NCBI RefSeq assembly: GCF_002506515.1
Contig: NZ_DAXS01000023.1
Span: forward strand, 38,288 to 43,645
Reading direction: 5' to 3'
Source: Caldivirga sp. UBA161
GTDB lineage: Archaea > Thermoproteota > Thermoprotei > Thermoproteales > Thermocladiaceae
Length of the DNA stretch: 5,358 bases
Part shown: piece by piece, positions 1 through 5,358 of the stretch
How positions within the stretch are numbered: the first letter of the stretch is position 1
How the letters are laid out: each line of letters starts with the position of its first letter
Notes under the pieces: model-generated
Seen by the model: the letters and a program-made list of their open reading frames with translations, nothing else
The model's database searches: none
What the model was told of the DNA's origin: nothing
Made by a program: the position numbers and the translations under genes

Positions 1-2
1 CC

Positions 3-9
3 TTTAAAG
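3..9 (+). promoter_or_regulatory. TATA-like element of the ATPase-nuclease operon
   Basis: The heptamer TTTAAAG lies near the left edge. An archaeal TATA box at this place would put transcription initiation roughly 25 bases downstream, near position 31-33. That would give a short leader carrying the GGAGG at 37-41 ahead of the ATG at 49, and would leave the in-frame GTG at 31 outside or at the very tip of the message. A second AT-rich stretch, TTAATATA at 23-30, is an alternative TATA box. The window edge hides any further upstream element, so this is only a plausible assignment. Confidence 0.35.
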
Positions 10-36
10 CATTAGGTAGGCATTAATATAGTGTAT

Positions 37-41
37 GGAGG
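37..41 (+). promoter_or_regulatory. Shine-Dalgarno GGAGG that decides the start of the ATPase gene
   Basis: GGAGG is separated by 7 bases from the ATG at 49, the classical spacing. The longer in-frame start, GTG at 31, would place this site inside the coding region and has only GGTAGG at 15-20, 10 bases upstream, as support. The ATG at 49 is therefore preferred, removing six residues from the longest reading frame. Confidence 0.6.
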
Positions 42-48
42 CTGGTTA

Positions 49-1779
49 ATGTACAGAGAGCCCTTCACGGAGTTAGCTGACTTAAGGAAATTACTCAACT
101 GGTTAAGGAAACTTAATGGAGACTCCTCACCTAATATATGTGTTTTCTCAGGTACTGGTAGGCATTGGTTTTGGTCGCTTAAATATTCCATGCAGGGTGA
201 GAGGGGTTATACGGTATGGGGGGATAGTTTAAGGAGTTCCTCAAGGGGTATTGATGAATTAACTGGTATTCCCTTTTCAGCATTGGTTAAACGGTATAGG
301 GATGGGTTAATTGATAGCCGCTTCAAGATTAAGAACCTTAACAGCATTAAGCCTTTACTTGGATTATTCTACATAAGTGATTTAGGCTATGTTGGGTTTG
401 GGCTAATCACTGATGTTGACTTTGACGTATATAGGAACTTCAAGTACTGGATAGAGGATGAGGATAGGCGTTGGTTAATTAGGTGGAGGATGAGGGTATT
501 GTGGATTGATGACTCAATCCGCAGCCTACTGCTGAAGCATAATGATTATGGGGAATTTGAAAAAGAGTTAAGCAGGGTTAAGGATGAATTAACTATTAAT
601 AAGATTCTAAGAGATTTAAAAATATTAACAATAACCAATAATTGCCTTAATAATGAGAAGAGTAACTTAACTTGGAGTAGGATTAAGGAGTTATTAAATG
701 ATGATGCCGTTGATGCCATGGTTAAATTCTATGAAGAATCTACCATGTTTAAGCAATTCCCCCCAGGTACTCAATTACCTGGAGGATTCAATAAGGGATT
801 AATCAGTGAAGTATTAAGTGAAATTAAAGGGAAGCTGCATGGGGTTGATGAAGCGTTATTACGTAGATTCATTGTGAGTGCCCTGCTGGGTAACGTCATG
901 TTGGTTGGCCCACCAGGCATGGGTAAGACCACGTTAGCTGAGTTACTGGCTAAGGTGATTTCAGGGAGTAAAGGATACATGATTAAGACAGCTAACTCCC
1001 TCTGGTTTAGAAGAGATGTAATTGGGGGTGAAACCATTGAGAATGGTACCGTTAAGTGGGTTTCAGGTTTTCTAATTAAGGCATTTAATAAGGCTGCAGA
1101 GGGGCTGGGGGCTTCACCCTTCTTCCTAATAATAGATGAATTGAATAGGGCTGATGTTGATAAGGCCTTCGGTGAATTCTTTACAATATTCCGGTCCCCT
1201 AATCCAGAGGATTGGGAATTACCCAGTGAGTTAATTAATGAGGTTAGGGAATGGGTTAATGGTAATAAGGCTGATGAAGAGGCCGGTGAATTCATACGGA
1301 ATTATGATAAGTATGGGGATGAAGCCTTAAGGAAATTAAGGGTAATAGCGGTAATTAATGCAGTTGACTTAAGGAACCTATTCCTAATCGGCAATGCCCT
1401 AGTTAGGAGGTTCCAGGTGATTGAAGTTAAATGCCCATCCAATACTACTGATGTTGAAGGTATAGTTAATACATTGAAGCTTAACATCCCCATTAAGGCA
1501 TTTGGCAGTATAATTAATTACATAAGGTACCTTAGGAGTGATAGTAAATTAAGTAGGCAGGTTTGCGTATCAACTGGTGCTGTTTTAAATGCACTACATG
1601 TAGTCAATGGAATGATGCAGGTGGGTGAATTAAATCCAAGTGATGAACAAGCACTTTTAATAGAATTCAATGAGGCTTTAAAGTCATCCCTAGGTGTGGT
1701 GAGCACTAGGGTTCTTCATAAGATTGATGAACGCTTAGAGGAATTTCGAAGGCAGAATAAGGTGAATAACAATGAGTAG
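49..1779 (+). CDS. McrB-like AAA_5 ATPase with N-terminal PUA/EVE/YTH-like putative reader domain
   Basis: Probable motor subunit of a McrBC-type restriction complex: a hexameric NTPase that would recognise modified DNA through its N-terminus and drive the partner nuclease. From ATG 49 it has 576 residues. Seen in the sequence: an N-terminal domain at about 25-155 with RHWFWSL (38-44), GLFYIS (105-110), GYVGFG (113-118), FKYWIEDE (131-138) and RWRMRVLW (145-152), an order that resembles EVE/YTH-type PUA-like domains; a charged linker to about 235; then the AAA core with Walker A GPPGMGKTT (287-295), RRDVIGGE (321-328), Walker B FFLIIDE followed by LNRAD (358-369), KAFGE (372-376), sensor-1 INAVD (436-440) and the arginine-finger region ALVRRF (450-455). 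DEhNRAxxxKxFGE is typical of McrB; the segment around 321-345 is shared more widely by AAA_5 proteins. Odd points are the altered McrB MNTAD motif and a long stretch before sensor 1. Whether it uses GTP or ATP cannot be told. It overlaps the nuclease gene by 8 bases. The AAA assignment is secure; the reader domain and restriction role are inferences. Confidence 0.88.
   Translation: MYREPFTELADLRKLLNWLRKLNGDSSPNICVFSGTGRHWFWSLKYSMQGERGYTVWGDSLRSSSRGIDELTGIPFSALVKRYRDGLIDSRFKIKNLNSIKPLLGLFYISDLGYVGFGLITDVDFDVYRNFKYWIEDEDRRWLIRWRMRVLWIDDSIRSLLLKHNDYGEFEKELSRVKDELTINKILRDLKILTITNNCLNNEKSNLTWSRIKELLNDDAVDAMVKFYEESTMFKQFPPGTQLPGGFNKGLISEVLSEIKGKLHGVDEALLRRFIVSALLGNVMLVGPPGMGKTTLAELLAKVISGSKGYMIKTANSLWFRRDVIGGETIENGTVKWVSGFLIKAFNKAAEGLGASPFFLIIDELNRADVDKAFGEFFTIFRSPNPEDWELPSELINEVREWVNGNKADEEAGEFIRNYDKYGDEALRKLRVIAVINAVDLRNLFLIGNALVRRFQVIEVKCPSNTTDVEGIVNTLKLNIPIKAFGSIINYIRYLRSDSKLSRQVCVSTGAVLNALHVVNGMMQVGELNPSDEQALLIEFNEALKSSLGVVSTRVLHKIDERLEEFRRQNKVNNNE
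1761..1765 (+). promoter_or_regulatory. Shine-Dalgarno GGTGA for the nuclease gene, inside the ATPase gene
   Basis: GGTGA matches the crenarchaeal anti-Shine-Dalgarno region and lies 6 bases before the ATG at 1772. It is inside the last codons of the ATPase gene. Together with the 8-base overlap it indicates translational coupling and supports ATG 1772 as the start; no other good in-frame ATG or GTG follows in the first 30 codons. Confidence 0.6.
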
Positions 1780-3067
1780 GCGGAGGAGGCTCAGGCTGAG
1801 GAACTTAGCGCACTTAGTTAGTAAATACTACTTATCCTCATACGCCGGTGTTAAGGAGCTTATTGGGTTGGAGAATGGTGTTAAGGTTGATGAATTAACT
1901 AGGGCATATGTTAGGTTAATGATTGCGTCACTAGCCTTAAGGATGCTTAACCACTCCATTAATTCCGCCCTTAAGGACATGCTCACGTATAGGGAATTCA
2001 GTATTAAGCAGGATAATGAGGTGCTTGGTTCATTAAGTGTACCACACACTATTGCAACATACCCAATGGGCCTCTACTCCTACATCACCTACCTACCCAG
2101 CTTGAAGGCTCCAGAATACATGTTACTTAGGGAAATCTCAATTAAGGTGATTAAGAGGGTTGGGTTAACCATAGGTGAGTTAAGTAGGATAATACTAAGC
2201 CTTAACACTAATGATGAATTAGCATTGGAATTAAAGAGGGGGCTAGGTAGGTTAAATAGGCTGCTTAAAGTATTGAAGCCTAAGGTATTTCCATTACCTA
2301 AAGCTAACTATGGGGTCACCATTAGTGAGGAGTATGGTAAACTTTCATTAAGTGCACCCGAATGGTTAAGGATCGCCCATGAATCGCTAACCCTAACCAA
2401 GTACCTACGCAGCGGCGTTTACGTAGGGCGTAGTAGAATTAGGGGTGGTAATGCGTTAGTCTTATTATCATGGAGGCTATATGAGATACTGGTGTACGCA
2501 CTGCTGAATGCCGCTTTAAGGAGAATGGGGTATATTAAGGGTACTGGCTCATTTTACGTTAATCCAATTACAGGTGATTCAGTGCAATTAATGTTTAATA
2601 AACCAATCAGCATGGGTATTATTAATAGGATTGATGAATTAACAGGGGAAGTCAATGAGGAGGCTGTTAGGCGTATTGTAGGGAAGCCTGACGTATATGT
2701 GAGGAATAGGCGCAGCGTGGTGCTTGAATGCAAGTTCTCAACTAACCTAAGCTACATAACTGCTGGGCGGTTTAAAGTCATGGCCTACATGTATGAGCAT
2801 AATGTGGATACAGGGATATTAATCTTCCCAGGCCTCAATAAAGGAACAATGTTCGATGATGAGGATGAGGCAACCTCAAGGCTCTATGATCTACTATTAA
2901 GTAGGCGAAGTAGGTACATTAATTTAAGATTTAATGATGGTAAATCAATGTACCTACTGGTAATTGATCCAGGTGAATTCAATAACCCTGAATTAGCCTG
3001 GTCCACTGCGTTAATAAGGGTTAGTGAGGTTTTAAGTGAGGCTATGGGTTCCTTAAAAACAACTTAA
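1772..3067 (+). CDS. PD-(D/E)XK nuclease, McrC/DUF2357-like partner of the upstream ATPase
   Basis: Probable DNA endonuclease subunit of the McrBC-like complex; 431 residues. The nuclease core is in the C-terminal half: a helix with WRLYE (234-238), equivalent to the conserved LFE/YE helix of McrC and DUF2357 proteins; then KPD (305-307), LECK (318-321) with catalytic D307, E319 and K321 after a beta strand; then KVMAY (335-339) in the place of the QxxxY-type helix motif; then GILIFPG (348-354), matching the hydrophobic strand ending in YP or FPG seen in these families. All expected metal-site residues are present, so it is probably active. The N-terminal 200 residues are not recognised with certainty; McrC-type proteins use this part to bind and activate the ATPase ring. 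The first ten residues are strongly basic (RRRRLRLR), perhaps a nucleic-acid contact. Coupled translation with the ATPase implies a shared job. The 3' end runs 26 bases into convergent dphB. Assignment to McrC rather than another PD-(D/E)XK branch is an inference from motif order. Confidence 0.85.
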   Translation: MSRRRRLRLRNLAHLVSKYYLSSYAGVKELIGLENGVKVDELTRAYVRLMIASLALRMLNHSINSALKDMLTYREFSIKQDNEVLGSLSVPHTIATYPMGLYSYITYLPSLKAPEYMLLREISIKVIKRVGLTIGELSRIILSLNTNDELALELKRGLGRLNRLLKVLKPKVFPLPKANYGVTISEEYGKLSLSAPEWLRIAHESLTLTKYLRSGVYVGRSRIRGGNALVLLSWRLYEILVYALLNAALRRMGYIKGTGSFYVNPITGDSVQLMFNKPISMGIINRIDELTGEVNEEAVRRIVGKPDVYVRNRRSVVLECKFSTNLSYITAGRFKVMAYMYEHNVDTGILIFPGLNKGTMFDDEDEATSRLYDLLLSRRSRYINLRFNDGKSMYLLVIDPGEFNNPELAWSTALIRVSEVLSEAMGSLKTT

Positions 3068-3866
3068 CCTGCTTAACATGCCTCCTAAGTAGGTCATCGT
3101 CAGCACCATGGATTAATTTAAGGAACTCCGATTCAACTGGATTAAGTAGGCCAGGCACTATTATTACACTGGGTGGGCTTAGGTTCGGTGGCCTTACCAC
3201 TGGGGTAACCTTAATAACTTGATTAACCCAACCCACCCTAGATTCGAAGACTGCTGCTAAATCATCATTGATTAAACCTAACTTAACCTCATCCTCAATC
3301 CTAGTTAATACTTCAACAGCTTCCTTAACACTCATGAATCCACCATCATCCTTAATATCAAGGAGTAGAAGCGTGTGGAGCCCATTACTTAGGTTACTTA
3401 AAAGCGTGTCATAAGCCCTCCTACTCAACACCCCACCTCTCTCGTACGTCACCGTGGCCACTGGGCCAAGCTTATACGGTGATAAACCTGCCTGACTCAC
3501 CGCTGAGCACACTATGCTAATGCCGTTAATTACCTTAACCCTGAAGCCCATTTCAACTGCAGTAACCAGTAATGCCGAGTGAGTTGTGGCTAACATTGGG
3601 TCACCCACTGTGACTAAGGCAGCAGAGCCATGCTCCTTAATAGCCTTAATTAAGGCGCCGCCACTCCCCTCCTCCAATTCCCGCCTATTAACCAGTATCA
3701 CAGGCTTACCTATTATCTTAGTTAAGTATTCACTTGGCTTAACTTCAAACATTGATGTATACTCCTCAACGAACACTGCACCAACACCCCTAAGTACATC
3801 AATAGCCTCTTGAGTTATTTGACCAGGTGCAAGTCCAATACCCACAATGTAAAGTGTACCATTCAT
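3042..3866 (-). CDS. dphB: Diphthine synthase (diphthamide biosynthesis methyltransferase DphB)
   Basis: Cytosolic S-adenosylmethionine-dependent methyltransferase that methylates the 3-amino-3-carboxypropyl-histidine of elongation factor 2, giving diphthine before the final amidation to diphthamide. The 274 residues fit the family (usually about 250-270). Family signatures in order: YIVGIGL (6-12) at the N-terminal glycine-rich loop, EEYTS (34-38), VGDPMLATTH (87-96), which is the hallmark SAM-site segment, GISIVCSAV (115-123) where most relatives have an ASI-x-SA motif, GLSPYKLG (127-134), and GLHTLLLLDI (162-171). These separate it from the related cobalamin-pathway methyltransferases. Start ATG at 3866-3864 is the natural one, two residues before the first strand. 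No Shine-Dalgarno is visible, which fits a leaderless message from the TATA-like box at 3891-3897. It is divergent from the beta-CASP nuclease gene and convergent with, and overlapping, the PD-(D/E)XK gene. A functional link to the latter is unlikely. Confidence 0.95.
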   Translation of the reverse strand: MNGTLYIVGIGLAPGQITQEAIDVLRGVGAVFVEEYTSMFEVKPSEYLTKIIGKPVILVNRRELEEGSGGALIKAIKEHGSAALVTVGDPMLATTHSALLVTAVEMGFRVKVINGISIVCSAVSQAGLSPYKLGPVATVTYERGGVLSRRAYDTLLSNLSNGLHTLLLLDIKDDGGFMSVKEAVEVLTRIEDEVKLGLINDDLAAVFESRVGWVNQVIKVTPVVRPPNLSPPSVIIVPGLLNPVESEFLKLIHGADDDLLRRHVKQVKLFLRNP

Positions 3867-3890
3867 GGTATTTAATTCAGCTCAATTAGG

Positions 3891-3897
3891 CTTAATA
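3891..3897 (-). promoter_or_regulatory. TATA-like box of dphB
   Basis: On the minus strand TATTAAG occupies -31 to -25 relative to the dphB ATG. With no Shine-Dalgarno before the start, this spacing fits a leaderless transcript beginning at or beside the start codon, which is common for first genes of transcription units in Thermoproteales. Assignment is by position and composition only. Confidence 0.45.
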
Positions 3898-3940
3898 TGC
3901 TTAAATTACGCATTCACCATGGTTTAAAGCTGGGAAGCAG

Positions 3941-3955
3941 CGAAAGGTTAATATT
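3941..3955 (+). promoter_or_regulatory. BRE/TATA-like promoter of the beta-CASP ribonuclease gene
   Basis: A purine-rich CGAAAGG (3941-3947) is followed directly by TTAATATT (3948-3955), the layout of an archaeal TFB-recognition element plus TATA box. Initiation about 25 bases downstream, near 3976-3980, would give a leader of only some 12-16 bases before the ATG at 3992. The only Shine-Dalgarno-like sequence there is AAGGT at 3976-3980, 11 bases upstream, so ribosome binding looks weak. TTTAAAG at 3923-3929 is an alternative TATA element but would imply a longer leader. Confidence 0.45.
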
Positions 3956-3979
3956 ATTGATTCTCAGGCTTGTTTAAGG

Positions 3980-3998
3980 TTGGTTTAACCAATGGTTA
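3980..3998. repeat. Overlapping GGTT/AACC dyads across the start codon at 3992
   Basis: Two perfect odd-centred inverted repeats overlap: TTGGTT-T-AACCAA at 3980-3992 and TAACCA-A-TGGTTA at 3986-3998. The shared AACC arm can pair with a GGTT on either side, and the second dyad includes the ATG. The one-base spacers rule out stable hairpins from either dyad alone, so a protein-bound operator is the more natural reading if it is functional. A related palindrome ACCATGGT lies at 3916-3923 in the same intergenic region. GGTTAA-like words are common in this genome, so chance is a real possibility. Confidence 0.35.
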
Positions 3999-5260
3999 CT
4001 GTTGAGGTTCTTGGTGGAGGCGGTGAGGTAGGTAGGATGGCTATTCTAGTTAAGGGTTCAAGAAACTCAATACTACTCGACTATGGGGTTAACTTCGATG
4101 ATGAGGGTAAGCCAGTTTTCCCACTACACGTTAGGCCAAGGGACCTTTCAGCAGTGGTGCTTAGCCACGCCCACCTGGATCACTGTGGGGCATTGCCTGG
4201 ATTATACATTAGCGCATCACCACCACTCTACGCAACCCCTCTAACCGCCGAGTTGGCTGAAATAATGTTCAAGGACACCGTTAAGTTAAGCGGCTATTAC
4301 CTACCCTATGAAGATGAGGAGGTTAGGAATACCTTAAGGAGGGTTAATCCAGTTAACTTCGGCGACACGATTAACTTAAATGGTGACTCATTAACATTCC
4401 TGAACGCCGGCCATGTACCAGGTAGCATTATGACGCTACTAAACATTGATGGCTCCAGGATACTCTTCACTGGGGATTTCAACCTCTCGCAATCCAATCT
4501 ACTTAATGGGGCTGACATCTACTCAATACCCAGGGACATTGATTTAGTAATAATGGAGGCAACATATGCTGGCGGCACGCATCCACTTAGGGAGAAGCTT
4601 GAGGAGGAGTTCATTAATGCTGTTAAAACCACATTGGATGAAGGCGGCTCAGTCTTAATACCAAGCTTCACCATTGGTAGAACGCAGGAGCTACTCCTCA
4701 CCTTAATTAAACACAACATCACTGATGTACCAATATACGTTGATGGCTTAGCCAGGATAGCTAATAGGATAATAAGTAAATATCCTCAATTCCTAAGGGA
4801 CCCTAACCTATACGCTAAGGCATTGGCGTATAGTAATGAAATAATGGGTAATTACTACAGGAAGAATGCACTAAAGGATCAAGCAATAATAATAACGCCA
4901 GCCGGCATGCTTAAGGGTGGTGCAGCAGTATACTACCTTAAGAGGCTTGGGGGCGATAGGAGGAATGCACTAATACTACCTAGTTACCAAGCCCCAGACT
5001 CACCAGGATACGAATTATTAACCAAGGGGGTGGCTAAGATTGATAATGAGGAAATCAAGGTTAACGCTAAGGTTTACTGGTTCGACTTCTCTGCACATAG
5101 TGGACTAGAGGAGTTAATTAACTTCATTAATTACTTTAAGGACGAAACCAATGTACTAATAGTCCATTCAAGCCCAAGAAATGCGCTAAAACTTAGCGAA
5201 TACTTAGAGGAGAGGAACATTCATGTAGCATTAACAACAGGTGAAGCAATCGAACTATAA
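3992..5260 (+). CDS. Beta-CASP metallo-beta-lactamase ribonuclease (aCPSF2/archaeal RNase J-like)
   Basis: Cytosolic zinc-dependent ribonuclease of RNA processing and decay. The 422 residues begin at once with the lactamase fold (LGGGGEVGR, 7-15) and there are no N-terminal KH domains, which separates it from the roughly 640-residue aCPSF1 termination factor and points to the aCPSF2 group, whose characterised Sulfolobus relative is a 5'-to-3' exoribonuclease. Motifs seen: motif 1 D30 in LLDYG; motif 2 SHAHLDH (58-64); motif 3 H141 in NAGHVPGS; motif 4 D162 in FTGDFN; beta-CASP motif A E189 in MEATYAG; motif B H369 in FDFSAHSG; motif C H392 in LIVHSS. The beta-CASP insert spans about 200-340 and includes IPSFTIGRTQE (223-233). 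All catalytic residues are present. The start is fixed by the family's usual N-terminus. It is transcribed divergently from dphB over a 125-base spacer with a TATA-like box at 3948-3955 and dyads over the start codon. Endo- versus exonuclease activity cannot be decided from sequence alone. Confidence 0.95.
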   Translation: MVTVEVLGGGGEVGRMAILVKGSRNSILLDYGVNFDDEGKPVFPLHVRPRDLSAVVLSHAHLDHCGALPGLYISASPPLYATPLTAELAEIMFKDTVKLSGYYLPYEDEEVRNTLRRVNPVNFGDTINLNGDSLTFLNAGHVPGSIMTLLNIDGSRILFTGDFNLSQSNLLNGADIYSIPRDIDLVIMEATYAGGTHPLREKLEEEFINAVKTTLDEGGSVLIPSFTIGRTQELLLTLIKHNITDVPIYVDGLARIANRIISKYPQFLRDPNLYAKALAYSNEIMGNYYRKNALKDQAIIITPAGMLKGGAAVYYLKRLGGDRRNALILPSYQAPDSPGYELLTKGVAKIDNEEIKVNAKVYWFDFSAHSGLEELINFINYFKDETNVLIVHSSPRNALKLSEYLEERNIHVALTTGEAIEL

Positions 5261-5310
5261 ATCAATAATAGAAAAATCAGAGTCAGAGGTTTAATGAAGA
5301 GAAGAAATAA

Positions 5311-5334
5311 TATTTTAATTTTAAAATTAAAAAT
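5311..5334. terminator. AT-only palindromic tract, possible terminator or downstream promoter
   Basis: Downstream of the ribonuclease gene an uninterrupted AT stretch holds a perfect 20-base palindrome (5313-5332, arms TTTTAATTTT and AAAATTAAAA). It supplies T-tracts on both strands, which is what archaeal intrinsic termination uses, and it starts about 50 bases after the stop codon. Alternatively it is a TATA region for a gene beginning at or past the ATG at 5356-5358. The window ends too soon to choose. Apart from this, 5261-5358 holds nothing I can assign. Confidence 0.35.
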
Positions 5335-5358
5335 CCTACGCTTACCTCCTCCTTAATG

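Noticed and set aside
31..48. GTG at 31 as start of the ATPase gene, adding six residues
   Set aside because: GGAGG at 37-41 is ideally placed for the ATG at 49 and would be wasted inside the coding region; upstream support for the GTG is weak.
771..2049. Several minus-strand open frames of 60-174 codons opposite the ATPase and nuclease genes
   Set aside because: They lie antisense to well-supported genes, their translations are low-complexity serine/leucine/proline-rich without motifs, and they follow from the codon usage of the real genes.
2404..2427. Inverted repeat CCTACG...CGTAGG inside the nuclease gene
   Set aside because: Only six base pairs with a 12-base loop, in the middle of a coding region, with no T-run after it; expected by chance.
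3586..3813. Plus-strand frame of 75 codons antisense to dphB
   Set aside because: It covers the conserved SAM-site region of dphB on the other strand and has no motif or ribosome-binding site of its own.
3867..3991. Small RNA (C/D box guide) in the dphB/ribonuclease spacer
   Set aside because: No paired C box (TGATGA) and D box (CTGA) set with proper spacing was found on either strand.
4306..4722. Two minus-strand frames of about 70 codons within the ribonuclease gene
   Set aside because: They are antisense shadows over the conserved beta-CASP coding sequence, with no recognisable domain.
5294..5356. Tiny plus-strand frame of 20 codons (basic, hydrophobic, ending in three prolines) after GAGGT
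   Set aside because: Only 3 bases separate the GAGGT from the ATG, it runs through the AT palindrome, and composition alone explains it; no support as a gene.
5342..5358. Possible C-terminus of a convergent minus-strand gene (Leu-Arg-Arg-Arg-stop), or a plus-strand ATG at 5356
   Set aside because: Too few bases remain to distinguish these readings from chance.
1..5358. CRISPR array, tRNA, insertion sequence ends or att-like direct repeats
   Set aside because: No regularly spaced repeats, cloverleaf-compatible segment with a T-loop, transposase frame or terminal repeats were seen.

Overview
The window looks like chromosome of a hyperthermophilic crenarchaeon, most likely a Thermoproteales member of the Caldivirga/Vulcanisaeta type. 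The grounds are a diphthamide (DphB) gene and an archaeal beta-CASP ribonuclease, TATA-like promoters, AGG-dominated arginine codons, very frequent TTA/AAT/GGT codons with recurrent TTAAGG and GGTTAA words, and almost no intergenic space. The genus is an inference from style; no rRNA or marker comparison was possible.

Layout. (1) Positions 49-3067, plus strand: a tight two-gene operon with an 8-base overlap. The first gene encodes an AAA_5-class ATPase with McrB-like motifs, preceded by a roughly 150-residue N-terminal region that resembles the PUA-like/EVE/YTH reader domains of McrB-type restriction proteins. The second encodes a PD-(D/E)XK nuclease with the motif order of McrC/DUF2357 proteins. 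Together they look like a divergent archaeal McrBC-type (type IV, modification-dependent) restriction system; this is the most interesting content of the window. (2) Positions 3042-3866, minus strand: dphB, diphthine synthase, convergent with the nuclease gene and overlapping its end by 26 bases. (3) Positions 3867-3991: a 125-base divergent promoter region with TATA-like elements for both flanking genes and an unusual set of GGTT/AACC dyads running over the downstream start codon. (4) Positions 3992-5260, plus strand: an aCPSF2/archaeal RNase J-like beta-CASP metallo-beta-lactamase ribonuclease with all catalytic motifs intact. (5) Positions 5261-5358: an AT-rich tail with a perfect 20-base palindrome that may be a terminator or part of the next promoter.

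How they fit together: dphB (modification of elongation factor 2) and the beta-CASP nuclease (RNA decay) are housekeeping genes of translation and RNA metabolism sharing a divergent promoter region. The ATPase-nuclease pair is an unrelated, probably accessory defence module sitting tail-to-tail against dphB. No tRNA, rRNA, CRISPR array, transposase or att-like repeat was seen.
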